From NCBI GenBank assembly GCA_029249445.1, contig JAQWHI010000006.1, forward strand, positions 62,001 to 126,000: a DNA stretch of 64,000 nt, in the 5' to 3' direction. A model generated the notes under the pieces. That model had not been told where the DNA came from, did not search any database, and saw nothing but the letters and a program-made list of their open reading frames with translations. This DNA is from Crocinitomicaceae bacterium (lineage in GTDB: Bacteria > Bacteroidota > Bacteroidia > Flavobacteriales_D > Crocinitomicaceae). The translations under genes and the position numbers were made by a program. Position 1 is the first letter of the stretch. Every line of letters starts with the position of its first letter. Below are positions 35,452 through 43,363 of this stretch, piece after piece.

Positions 35452-36975
35452 TCATATAAATTCGCTATTTTTTGCTATCTGCTCCAAAATTGATCGATCA
35501 TTCGACAATCTTGGAATCTTGTTTTGCCCTCCTAATTTACCGTTTTCTTTTAACCAATTGTTGAAAGATTCTTTTGCTACTGCCTTTACTTTAGGCTTTA
35601 TGAGAATCATGTCATGGTACCGTTTGGCATCATAATCAGAATTTATTTCTCTAAGTTTCTCATCGAGCACAGCAATAAAACGGTCCATTTCATCGGGATA
35701 TTGTGCAAACTCTACGAGCCATTCGTGCCCTCCATTCTCATTTTCTTTCATGTAAATGGGCGCAACTGTATATTCTCGAATTTGAGCATTTGTTTTGGCA
35801 CATGCCGCTGCTATTGCCACCTCAGCGTTCTCTACAACGAGTTCCTCACCAAATGCATTGATAAAACTCTTTGTTCGTCCCGTAATCTTAAAGCGATAAG
35901 GGGCGTTTGAAGTAAATCGAATTGTATCTCCCAGAATATAGCGCCAAAGACCTGCATTTGTCGAAATAACAACTGCATAGTTGATATTGAGTTCAACATG
36001 TTCAATCGAAATCACTTCGGTTGATTCTTTGCCACGAAATTCGCTCAAGGGAATAAACTCAAAGAAAATACCATAGTCAAGCATAAGTAGCATCTCATCT
36101 CCTCCGACAAGGTCTTGAATGCCAAAAAATCCTTCTGATGCATTATATGTCTCTACATAGTTCATCGAGGGATCTGGTATGAGTCTGTTAAACTGCTCTC
36201 GATAGGGTTCAAAATTAACTCCGCCATGCATAAACATTTCAAGATTGGGCCAAACTTCCTTCAGATTTGACTTTCCCGTTATTTCTAAAATTCTCGATGC
36301 AAGCACCATTGTCCAACTCGGAACACCAGCAATAATCTTCACGTCCTGCTTTATCGTTGACTGCGCCATTCGCTCTACTTTATCCTCCCATTCACTAAGT
36401 AAGGCAATCTCTTTTGCTGGTGTGCGTCGAATCTCGGCCCACCAAGGTAGGTTTTTTACAATAATTGCAGATAAATCTCCAAAGTAGGAATCATCAGTCT
36501 CTGGATTTAAATTAATTTCTGCACTTCCTCCGACAATCAAATGCTTTCCTGTAAAAAGCTTTCGATTGGGGTGGTTGTGGTGATAAATCGCTAAAAGATC
36601 TTTCCCACCCTTGTAATGACATTCCTCTAAAGATTGCTTAGTCACCGGAATTAATTTACTTCTCTCAGATGTAGTTCCTGAAGATTTTGCGAACCACTTC
36701 GTATCAGCTGGCCACAGAAGCATTTGTTCTCCTTTCATCAAACGATCAACCCACGGCTTTAACTCGTCATACTCAATTAACGGAACGGAAGCCCTAAAAT
36801 CTTGATAAGATGAAATTTTATCAAAACTATATTTCTTGCCATATACCGTCTGCGCACCTTGCAACACGAGCCGCTCAAAAACTTCATTTTGCACCTCTTT
36901 AGGGTACATTCGAAACAAGTCAATCTGATGAATCCGTTTCTTTATGATCCACGAAAAAAATGAATTGAAAGGCAT
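35452..36975 (-). CDS. GH3-family acyl-adenylate/amidosynthetase-like enzyme
   Basis: This 507-residue protein has the GH3 layout: FAKSSGTTSERSKLIPVT (phosphate-binding loop), VETYNASEGFFG and YTVAPIYM. Plant GH3 enzymes adenylate hormones and join them to amino acids; bacterial members have no general assigned substrate. I use the ATG at 36975 rather than a TTG two codons upstream. A hairpin with a U run lies only 17 bases upstream, so the gene needs read-through or an unseen promoter. Confidence 0.9.
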   Translation of the reverse strand: MPFNSFFSWIIKKRIHQIDLFRMYPKEVQNEVFERLVLQGAQTVYGKKYSFDKISSYQDFRASVPLIEYDELKPWVDRLMKGEQMLLWPADTKWFAKSSGTTSERSKLIPVTKQSLEECHYKGGKDLLAIYHHNHPNRKLFTGKHLIVGGSAEINLNPETDDSYFGDLSAIIVKNLPWWAEIRRTPAKEIALLSEWEDKVERMAQSTIKQDVKIIAGVPSWTMVLASRILEITGKSNLKEVWPNLEMFMHGGVNFEPYREQFNRLIPDPSMNYVETYNASEGFFGIQDLVGGDEMLLMLDYGIFFEFIPLSEFRGKESTEVISIEHVELNINYAVVISTNAGLWRYILGDTIRFTSNAPYRFKITGRTKSFINAFGEELVVENAEVAIAAACAKTNAQIREYTVAPIYMKENENGGHEWLVEFAQYPDEMDRFIAVLDEKLREINSDYDAKRYHDMILIKPKVKAVAKESFNNWLKENGKLGGQNKIPRLSNDRSILEQIAKNSEFI

Positions 36976-36991
36976 AAACAAATAACGTTTT

Positions 36992-37038
36992 AAAAAAAAA
37001 TCCTGCCTTGGAAAACCTAGACAGGATCATATTTTTTT
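36992..37038 (-). terminator. Terminator of the 32-codon gene (possibly bidirectional)
   Basis: ATCCTG (37000-37005) pairs with CAGGAT (37022-37027), extended inwards by CT/AG and GG/CC around an AAAA loop, with two internal mismatches. Nine A at 36992-37000 become a U run on the minus-strand transcript, and seven T at 37032-37038 serve the plus strand. It lies 26 bases after the stop of the small leftward gene. Confidence 0.8.
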
Positions 37039-37053
37039 GCTTGATCAGATGTA

Positions 37054-37152
37054 TTAACCCCAGATCAGAACAGTTACTAGGATTCCCAACAAAACAATTG
37101 TAATTATCGTTCCTACTGCAGCTGTTGAATGTTCAAAAAAATTATCAGACAT
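37054..37152 (-). CDS. 32-residue single-span membrane microprotein
   Basis: The reading frame on the minus strand runs from the ATG at 37152 to TAA at 37054. It encodes a short polar head (MSDNFFEHSTAA) and one hydrophobic helix of about 20 residues (from VGTIITIV to VLIWG). It has its own exact -7 box 18 bases upstream and an intrinsic terminator 26 bases downstream, so it looks like a complete monocistronic unit. Size and shape recall small subunits of membrane complexes (CydX-like, CcoQ-like), but no such partner is nearby. Function unknown. Confidence 0.68.
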   Translation of the reverse strand: MSDNFFEHSTAAVGTIITIVLLGILVTVLIWG

Positions 37153-37170
37153 GATGTTTATTTTTATTTT

Positions 37171-37178
37171 CAAAGTTA
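37171..37178 (-). promoter_or_regulatory. -7 promoter element of the 32-codon gene
   Basis: TAACTTTG on the minus strand (37178 to 37171) matches TAnnTTTG exactly. It ends 18 bases before the ATG, implying a leader of about a dozen bases. A -33 TTG is not obvious. Confidence 0.5.
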
Positions 37179-37255
37179 AAAAAATCTTAGAAAACCCGGA
37201 TTAATTCTACCAGAATACTGTGGATCTTTTTCGCGTTGTAAATCGAGAAAAAAAT

Positions 37256-37981
37256 CTAGTCATTCGATCCTAGAATGCGAAGCAAAGACAAAAACAAATT
37301 GATAAATAAAATGTAAAGCATCAATCCTCCCACCAAAGACAACTTTTCGCGTTCAATCCCAGATAAAGAATAATCAGTCGAAGCCGTTTTGAGCATCTGC
37401 ATATAATAGGCCGTTAAACCTGTAAATACGAACACACCTATTACAGCAATTCCAAAATCCAACGCTGAGCTTCCAATGAAAATATTCGCTATTCCAGCAA
37501 TAAAAATCCCTATGAACGCCATATACATCAGGCTTCCAAACTGCGTTAAATCTACTTTTGTTGTGTAACCCAGAACTGCCATTCCTCCGAATGCACCAGC
37601 GGCTACAAAAAAAGTAATTGCAATATCTTGACCTGAATAAACCAACATTACTGAACTCAAACTAAGGCCCATCAGAGCAGAATAGATCAGAAAAAGGGCC
37701 AACAGCAAACCGTATGATAGTCGTCTGTAAGCAAACTGAATCAGTAACCCTAGACCAATTGGAGCAAATGCAACCACATAAAATAGCGGAGAAATTGACT
37801 GACCACCGAACTGATCAACATTCACGAAATATTGAAAATAAAATTCCTGCGTTCCTGTTGCATATGCAATAATGCCAGATATTGCCAAGGCAGCAAACAT
37901 GTAAGAATACACTTTCTTAAAAAACTCTCTTGTTACTTCTTGCGTAAATCTTTGGTTATCACCATCTAATATATTACTCAT
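37256..37981 (-). CDS. BAX inhibitor-1/YccA-family membrane protein
   Basis: This 241-residue protein has seven hydrophobic helices (YMFAALAISGIIAYATG, LFYVVAFAPIGLGLLIQFAY, GLLLALFLIYSALMGLSLSSV and four more). The family includes E. coli YccA/YbhL and a bacterial pH-sensitive calcium channel (YetJ). Here it may modulate membrane proteases or ion leak; the sequence does not decide. It follows folE by 10 bases on the same strand. Confidence 0.9.
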   Translation of the reverse strand: MSNILDGDNQRFTQEVTREFFKKVYSYMFAALAISGIIAYATGTQEFYFQYFVNVDQFGGQSISPLFYVVAFAPIGLGLLIQFAYRRLSYGLLLALFLIYSALMGLSLSSVMLVYSGQDIAITFFVAAGAFGGMAVLGYTTKVDLTQFGSLMYMAFIGIFIAGIANIFIGSSALDFGIAVIGVFVFTGLTAYYMQMLKTASTDYSLSGIEREKLSLVGGLMLYILFINLFLSLLRILGSND

Positions 37982-37991
37982 CTTTATTGTA

Positions 37992-38585
37992 TTAATGTAA
38001 TTTTGCTTGTACTAAATTTATGAATTCTTTTCGAGTAGCGTCATTCTTCAGAAAAAGACCTGTGAACGCACTGGATGTTGTTGCCGAATTTTGTTTTTGG
38101 ACTCCTCGCATTTGCATACACATGTGGGAAGCTTCCAATACAACAGCAACTCCTTTAGGGTCGAGTGTTCGTTGGATACAATCACGAATTTGAATGGTCA
38201 ACCGCTCTTGCACTTGGAGCCTTCTCGAAAAAGCATCAACCACACGTGGTATTTTACTTAAACCAACAATTTTTCCATTGGGAATGTATGCGACATGCGC
38301 CTTACCAAAAAAAGGCAACATATGGTGCTCACAAAGTGAATACAATTCAATATCCTTAACAATTACCATCTCAGAGTATGCTTCGTGAAAAATGGCTTGC
38401 TTGACAATTTCATCCGGATTTTGATCATATCCCTTTGTCAAAAACTGCATTGCCTTTGCTACACGCTCAGGTGTTTTCGCCAATCCTTCGCGATCTATAT
38501 CTTCACCAAGCATATCAATTACTTCATGAAAATGTGCTGATAAGGCTTCTGTTTTTTTGTCATCGTATTTGTAATCTTCCATCAT
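37992..38585 (-). CDS. folE: GTP cyclohydrolase I
   Basis: This enzyme converts GTP to dihydroneopterin triphosphate, the entry step for folate, biopterin and 7-deazaguanine pathways. Its 197 residues include the zinc ligands in [21 protein letters not shown] and CMQMRGVQ, and the helix [11 protein letters not shown]. ATGs at 38585 and 38582 are both possible. It lies 56 bases after queD, so a folE-queD unit for dihydropterin or queuosine precursors is likely. Confidence 0.96.
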   Translation of the reverse strand: MMEDYKYDDKKTEALSAHFHEVIDMLGEDIDREGLAKTPERVAKAMQFLTKGYDQNPDEIVKQAIFHEAYSEMVIVKDIELYSLCEHHMLPFFGKAHVAYIPNGKIVGLSKIPRVVDAFSRRLQVQERLTIQIRDCIQRTLDPKGVAVVLEASHMCMQMRGVQKQNSATTSSAFTGLFLKNDATRKEFINLVQAKLH

Positions 38586-38641
38586 TTATGAGGTTCTAGT
38601 TTAGAGGTGTATGAAATAACAATTCTTTCCGAAAAGAAAAG

Positions 38642-39073
38642 CTAAAATGGTTCTTTCCCCCCGTAGTATTCAACAAAATTATTTTCTGTTTCTACCAACT
38701 TAATTTTGGCCAATTCACCACCTGCATCTTTAATTGGTTGATCAATCAATTTCCAAATCTCTATTGCCATAATTTCAGTGGAGGGCAATAAACCATGCAA
38801 AAAGGGAACATCCAAATTTAAATTTTTATGGTCCAGCGGTTCTACCACCAACTCTTTAATAATCTTGCTGAGATCCTTTAGATTGATCACGAATCCTGTG
38901 TCTTCATTCGTCACTCCTTTTACTGTGACCCAAATCGAGAAATTATGCCCATGCCAATTCGCATTACTGCATTTACCGAAAACCTCCCAGTTTTTTTCTT
39001 CTGACCAGTCTTCTCGATACAACTTGTGCGCGGCATTGAAGGTTTCCCTACGTGTAATGTATACTGTTTTCAA
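38642..39073 (-). CDS. queD: 6-carboxytetrahydropterin/6-pyruvoyltetrahydropterin synthase family protein
   Basis: This T-fold enzyme acts on dihydroneopterin triphosphate. The zinc ligands are His in FNAAHKL and the pair in NWHGHNFSIWV, with Cys in FGKCSNANW. No ATG or GTG is available. I choose the TTG at 39073 (143 residues) because the upstream TTG at 39091 lies inside the -7 promoter box at 39096-39089; a TTG at 39079 is also possible. It is the first gene of a leftward unit with folE. Confidence 0.87.
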   Translation of the reverse strand: MKTVYITRRETFNAAHKLYREDWSEEKNWEVFGKCSNANWHGHNFSIWVTVKGVTNEDTGFVINLKDLSKIIKELVVEPLDHKNLNLDVPFLHGLLPSTEIMAIEIWKLIDQPIKDAGGELAKIKLVETENNFVEYYGGKEPF

Positions 39074-39088
39074 CTTCAATGTTTTGTG

Positions 39089-39096
39089 CAAATATA
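39089..39096 (-). promoter_or_regulatory. -7 promoter element of the queD-folE unit
   Basis: TATATTTG on the minus strand (39096 to 39089) is an exact TAnnTTTG match, 15 bases before the chosen TTG start. It helps to exclude the longer reading frame. Confidence 0.5.
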
Positions 39097-39160
39097 CTAC
39101 TGAAATCGGAATTTACAGTGTTTCACTACCTTGATCACTCGAAATTACGATCTTTACATC

Positions 39161-39892
39161 ATGGAAGAACGCTTGGATAAAATTTTAATTCAACGAAAAT
39201 TGGTAAGCTCAAGGACAAGAGCAGAAAAAATCATCAAAGAAGTAGGGGTAAAAGTTGATGGTAAATTAATTACAAAAACAGGAAAAAAATTCCATGTCGA
39301 CTGTACAATCGAAATGATCGAAGATGAAATTCCATGGGTTTCAAGAGGAGCCCTCAAATTAATCGAGGCCATTGATCAATGGAGGCCTTTAATTAAGGGC
39401 AAAACATTCATAGATATCGGAGCATCAACTGGCGGATTTACTCAGGTTCTCATTGATCAGGGTGCAAAAAAAGTATTTTGTGTGGATGTCGGAAAAGACC
39501 AACTTCACGCAATACTAAAAGACAACCCAAAAACCGTGAATCTCGAAAAAACACATGTCCGGGAATTAACCAACCAGTTAATAACAGAACAAATTGACGG
39601 CTGTGTCATCGACGTGTCGTTCATCTCATTGGAAAAAATATTTCCATTTATTCACTCTTTCATTCAACCAGGAGGGTTTGTTATCGCCCTCGTAAAACCA
39701 CAATTTGAGGTCGGAAAAAAAAACATTGGAAAAGGTGGAATCGTTAGAGATACCAAACTCTACAGTGTTGTATTAGAAAACGTCAAACAATGGGGTTTAA
39801 GCAATAACCTTGATTACCAGAAACATACGACATCACCAATTCTCGGCGGGGATGGGAATCGGGAATTTTTGATGCTTTTTGCGAAAAAATAA
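39161..39892 (+). CDS. TlyA-family rRNA methyltransferase/haemolysin-like protein
   Basis: This 243-residue protein has an N-terminal S4 RNA-binding domain (ERLDKILIQRKLVSSRTRAEKII) and an FtsJ-type SAM-dependent methyltransferase domain. The latter has FIDIGASTGGFTQVLIDQGAKKVFCVDVG, DVSFISLEKIFP and ALVKPQFEVGK. Mycobacterial TlyA makes 2'-O-methylcytidine in 16S and 23S rRNA. The start is the ATG at 39161; the longer TTG frame at 39131 is unlikely. It is divergent from queD. Confidence 0.93.
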   Translation: MEERLDKILIQRKLVSSRTRAEKIIKEVGVKVDGKLITKTGKKFHVDCTIEMIEDEIPWVSRGALKLIEAIDQWRPLIKGKTFIDIGASTGGFTQVLIDQGAKKVFCVDVGKDQLHAILKDNPKTVNLEKTHVRELTNQLITEQIDGCVIDVSFISLEKIFPFIHSFIQPGGFVIALVKPQFEVGKKNIGKGGIVRDTKLYSVVLENVKQWGLSNNLDYQKHTTSPILGGDGNREFLMLFAKK

Positions 39893-40010
39893 CAGCGGCG
39901 TTTCAGCTTATTCTGTACCCTGTCTTAAAACTAAAAAGACATGGACGAGACAGATCTGCATTTTTTCACATCTTTTATTGTTTAGAACTGTTCTTGATAA
40001 ATGATATTCT

Positions 40011-40018
40011 TATCTTTG
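40011..40018 (+). promoter_or_regulatory. -7 promoter element of the suf genes
   Basis: TATCTTTG is an exact TAnnTTTG match, 26 bases before the sufS ATG, in a 152-base non-coding gap. No IscR- or Fur-like operator is obvious beside it. Confidence 0.5.
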
Positions 40019-40044
40019 CACTAACCATTTAATGGTAAAAACAG

Positions 40045-41265
40045 ATGTCAAAATTTGATGTTCAAAGGATAAGAAAAGATTTTCCAATCTTAAACCGAAA
40101 GGTTTATGGAAAGGACTTAATCTATTTCGACAATGGAGCTACTTCTCAAAAACCTCAATTGGTTATTGATGCAATACAAAAGTATTACACCACTGACAAC
40201 TCAAATATTCATCGTGGTGTTCACTTTTTGAGTCAAGAGGCTACGAGCCATTATGAACAGGCGCGAAAAATAATCCAAAAATACATTAATGCTGCACACA
40301 GCGAAGAAGTTTTATTTACAAAAGGAACAACAGACAGCATTAATTTAATTGCATTTTCTTTAGGCGAAACATTAAAAAAAGGAGACGAGATTGTCATATC
40401 AGCAATGGAACATCATTCCAACATCGTTCCTTGGCAAATGCTCTGCGATAGAAAAGAGTGTGTTTTACGTGTTATTCCAATCAATGCTGACGGCGAGCTT
40501 ATGATGGATGAATTTCATTCCTTGTTGAATGAGAAAACCAAACTCGTTTCAATAACTCATATTTCAAATACACTTGGAACAATTAATCCGGTCGAGGAAA
40601 TCACAAAAGCTGCACATGCTGTCGGAGCACTTGTATTTTTAGATGGTGCACAAAGCATTCAACATATGAAGGTCGATATGCAAGCATTGGATTGTGATTT
40701 TTATGCATTTTCAGGTCACAAAGTATTTGGCCCCACCGGTGTTGGAATTCTCTATGGCAAAAGAAACATCCTCAATGCACTTCCGCCCTACCAAGGTGGA
40801 GGAGATATGATCGCGAAAGTATCGTTTGAGAAAACAACCTACAATGAATTGCCTCATAAATTTGAGGCGGGGACACCAGATATTGCTGGTGGAATTTGTC
40901 TTGGAAAAGCAATTGAGTATCTTTCATCGTTGGACATTCGACAATTGCAGCAACATGAACAAGACCTTGGAAAATATGCAGAAAATGAACTAAAAAGCAT
41001 GAAAGGTGTCCGAATCATTGGAACAGCAAAAAATAAAATAAGCGTGATCTCTTTCATTGTAGAGGGAGCGCATCCGTTTGATGTCGGTACACTTTTGGAC
41101 AAACAAGGTATTGCAATACGAACCGGACACCATTGCACGCAACCCTTAATGGATATTTTCAAAATCCCGGGAACAATTAGAGCGTCTTTTGCATTCTACA
41201 ATTCAAAAGAAGAAGTCGACATTTTTATAACAGCCTTAAAACGAAGCGTTGCAATGTTGCTTTAA
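40045..41265 (+). CDS. sufS: Cysteine desulfurase SufS
   Basis: This 406-residue group II cysteine desulfurase releases sulfur from cysteine for Fe-S cluster assembly. It has YFDNGATSQKP, HRGVHFLSQEAT, MEHHSNIVPWQ and the PLP-lysine segment FSGHKVFGPTGVGILYG. The short group II loop with catalytic Cys is RTGHHCTQPLM. It leads a three-gene run with sufE and sufT. The scaffold genes sufBCD are not next to it in the window. Confidence 0.96.
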   Translation: MSKFDVQRIRKDFPILNRKVYGKDLIYFDNGATSQKPQLVIDAIQKYYTTDNSNIHRGVHFLSQEATSHYEQARKIIQKYINAAHSEEVLFTKGTTDSINLIAFSLGETLKKGDEIVISAMEHHSNIVPWQMLCDRKECVLRVIPINADGELMMDEFHSLLNEKTKLVSITHISNTLGTINPVEEITKAAHAVGALVFLDGAQSIQHMKVDMQALDCDFYAFSGHKVFGPTGVGILYGKRNILNALPPYQGGGDMIAKVSFEKTTYNELPHKFEAGTPDIAGGICLGKAIEYLSSLDIRQLQQHEQDLGKYAENELKSMKGVRIIGTAKNKISVISFIVEGAHPFDVGTLLDKQGIAIRTGHHCTQPLMDIFKIPGTIRASFAFYNSKEEVDIFITALKRSVAMLL

Positions 41266-41284
41266 GAAGAACACCACCCAAAAC

Positions 41285-41695
41285 ATGACATTAGATCAAA
41301 AAGAACAAGAAATAATTGATGAGTTTGCCATTTACGACGATTGGATGGACAAATATGAATACATCATCGAGCTTGGAAAAGAACTTCCGATTATAGATGA
41401 TCAAAAAAAAACGGAGGACCGACTCATCGACGGTTGTCAATCTCGAGTTTGGTTGGACGTTGCAGTAGAAAATAATAAAATGCTTTTCACGGCGGATTCA
41501 GATGCAATAATAACAAAAGGAATTATTGCACTCCTTATCCGTGTTTTCAACAATGAATCACCAAAAGAGGTTGCCACAGCAGACCTGCGATTCATAGCAG
41601 AAATCGGACTACACGAACACCTTTCCCCAACCCGATCAAATGGATTGGCAAGTATGATTAAAAAAATGAAATTAAAGGCCTTAAAAGCCGTTTAG
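41285..41695 (+). CDS. sufE: Sulfur acceptor protein SufE
   Basis: This 136-residue protein accepts the persulfide from SufS. The active Cys is in DGCQSRVWLDV, followed by the helix-rich C-terminal part (SPTRSNGLASMIKKMK), as in E. coli SufE. I use the ATG at 41285, 19 bases after sufS. A TTG frame starting inside sufS at 41249 is rejected because it would add 12 unrelated residues. sufT follows 8 bases later. Confidence 0.93.
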   Translation: MTLDQKEQEIIDEFAIYDDWMDKYEYIIELGKELPIIDDQKKTEDRLIDGCQSRVWLDVAVENNKMLFTADSDAIITKGIIALLIRVFNNESPKEVATADLRFIAEIGLHEHLSPTRSNGLASMIKKMKLKALKAV

Positions 41696-41703
41696 GAAAA
41701 GTT

Positions 41704-42009
41704 ATGATGGAACTTGAGAATAAAGTAGTCGAAATATTAAAAACCATTTACGATCCAGAAATTCCAGTTGATATTTTCGAGTTGGGGTTGATTTATGAAG
41801 TTAAAATCGACAAGGAACATAATGTAGTTATTGAAATGACTTTGACCTCGCCCAATTGTCCAGTTGCTGAATCTATGCCAAAAGAAGTCGAAGAAAAAGT
41901 AGCCAGCCATCCTTCGATAACTTCGGCGAAAGTAAATATTGTTTTTGATCCCCCGTGGGACAAGGACATGATGAGTGAAGAAGCGCAATTGGAATTGGGA
42001 TTTTTATAA
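41704..42009 (+). CDS. sufT: MIP18/DUF59-family Fe-S maturation protein
   Basis: This 101-residue single DUF59 domain has YDPEIPVDIFELGLIYEV, the conserved Cys in LTSPNCPVAESMP, and FDPPWDKDMMSEEAQLELGF, the standard SufT/PaaD-like ending. SufT helps deliver Fe-S clusters under high demand. Either of two consecutive ATGs at 41704/41707 may be used. It is the last gene of the sufS-sufE-sufT run. Confidence 0.92.
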   Translation: MMELENKVVEILKTIYDPEIPVDIFELGLIYEVKIDKEHNVVIEMTLTSPNCPVAESMPKEVEEKVASHPSITSAKVNIVFDPPWDKDMMSEEAQLELGFL

Positions 42010-42063
42010 ATAATTCTTGATGATTCGATGTAATTAAACTCGAATTATAAAACAAAAAATTAC

Positions 42064-43302
42064 ATGAGACGAGTAGTTGTAACTGGCCTTGGGGCGCTAA
42101 CCCCAATTGGTAATAATATCGAAGATTTTTGGACCAACCTTAAGGCTGGAAAAAGCGGTGCTGCAGAAATAACGTCGTTTAACACAGAAAAATTCAAAGC
42201 CAAATTTGCCTGTGAGCTGAAAGGATTTGATCCAAAAGAGCACTTTGATGTTAAAGAATTACGAAAATATGATCCATTTTCACAATACGCTCTATATGCT
42301 GTTGATCAAGCTCTAAAGAATGGTGGAATTGATCTAGACCCTCTCAATAAAGATCGAATTGGTGTGATTTGGGGATCGGGAAATGGAGGCATTCAAACCT
42401 TTCAAAATCAAATGAAAGAATATTGTGAAGGCGATGGAACACCAAGATTTACACCATTTTTTATACCTCGTATTCTTGTCGATATCGCATCAGGCATTAT
42501 TTCTATCAAGTATGGATTAAGAGGCGTAAACTTTTGTCCCGTTTCCGCATGTGCCACATCAAATACAGCAATGATTGAGGCATTTAATTACATCAAATGG
42601 GACAAGGCGGATATGATTATTACGGGCGGATCTGAAGCTGCAATTAATGAAGCTGCAATGGGCGGATTCGCCTCAGCCAGAGCACTTTCAACAAAAAATG
42701 AAACTCCAGAAACAGCTTCCCGCCCTTTTGATGTGAACCGCGATGGGTTTGTGATGGGAGAGGGAGCAGGAGCATTAATTCTAGAAGAATATGAACATGC
42801 AATCAAACGTGGGGCAACAATTTTTGGAGAAGTTGTTGGTGGGGGCATGGCAGCAGATGCATACCACTTAACTGGAACACATCCGGCGGGAGACGGGGCC
42901 GTACTTGGAATGAAAGAGGCACTCAGAGAAGCAGGAATCTTAGCCGATCAAGTAGACTACATTAACATGCATGCAACATCAACACCGTTGGGAGATAAAT
43001 CCGAACTTATTGCTGCAGAACGTGTATTTGGACAACGAAAAACACTCGCAGTATCTGGAACAAAATCAATGACAGGACATCTACTCGGTGCTGCTGGAGC
43101 CATTGAAGGTATTGCATCTATTCTAGCGCTTCGTGAAGGAATTGTTCCCCCAACTATAAATACAACTGATATCGAACCTGAATTTGCAAATCATTTTGAC
43201 TTTCCCTTAAAAAAAGGGAAAGAAAAAGAAATGACCTATGCAATGAGTAATACCTTCGGGTTTGGTGGACATATTGCGTCAATACTGTTCAAGAAATATT
43301 AA
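42064..43302 (+). CDS. fabF: 3-oxoacyl-ACP synthase II
   Basis: This condensing enzyme of fatty acid elongation has 412 residues. The catalytic triad is in VSACATSNTA (Cys), NMHATSTPLGDKSE (His) and SMTGHLLGAAGA (His), and NTFGFGGHIASILFK closes the chain. No acpP gene precedes it, which is the more common neighbour. It is 54 bases after sufT and converges with uvrA. Confidence 0.96.
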   Translation: MRRVVVTGLGALTPIGNNIEDFWTNLKAGKSGAAEITSFNTEKFKAKFACELKGFDPKEHFDVKELRKYDPFSQYALYAVDQALKNGGIDLDPLNKDRIGVIWGSGNGGIQTFQNQMKEYCEGDGTPRFTPFFIPRILVDIASGIISIKYGLRGVNFCPVSACATSNTAMIEAFNYIKWDKADMIITGGSEAAINEAAMGGFASARALSTKNETPETASRPFDVNRDGFVMGEGAGALILEEYEHAIKRGATIFGEVVGGGMAADAYHLTGTHPAGDGAVLGMKEALREAGILADQVDYINMHATSTPLGDKSELIAAERVFGQRKTLAVSGTKSMTGHLLGAAGAIEGIASILALREGIVPPTINTTDIEPEFANHFDFPLKKGKEKEMTYAMSNTFGFGGHIASILFKKY

Positions 43303-43363
43303 ACATCAATCATTCATCTGACTTTTTAAAACTCAAGATAAGAAACTACAAATGACAGGTAAC

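Noticed and set aside
39893..40044. Possible small RNA or tRNA in the gap before sufS
   Set aside because: No cloverleaf, terminator or conserved box other than the sufS -7 element is visible.
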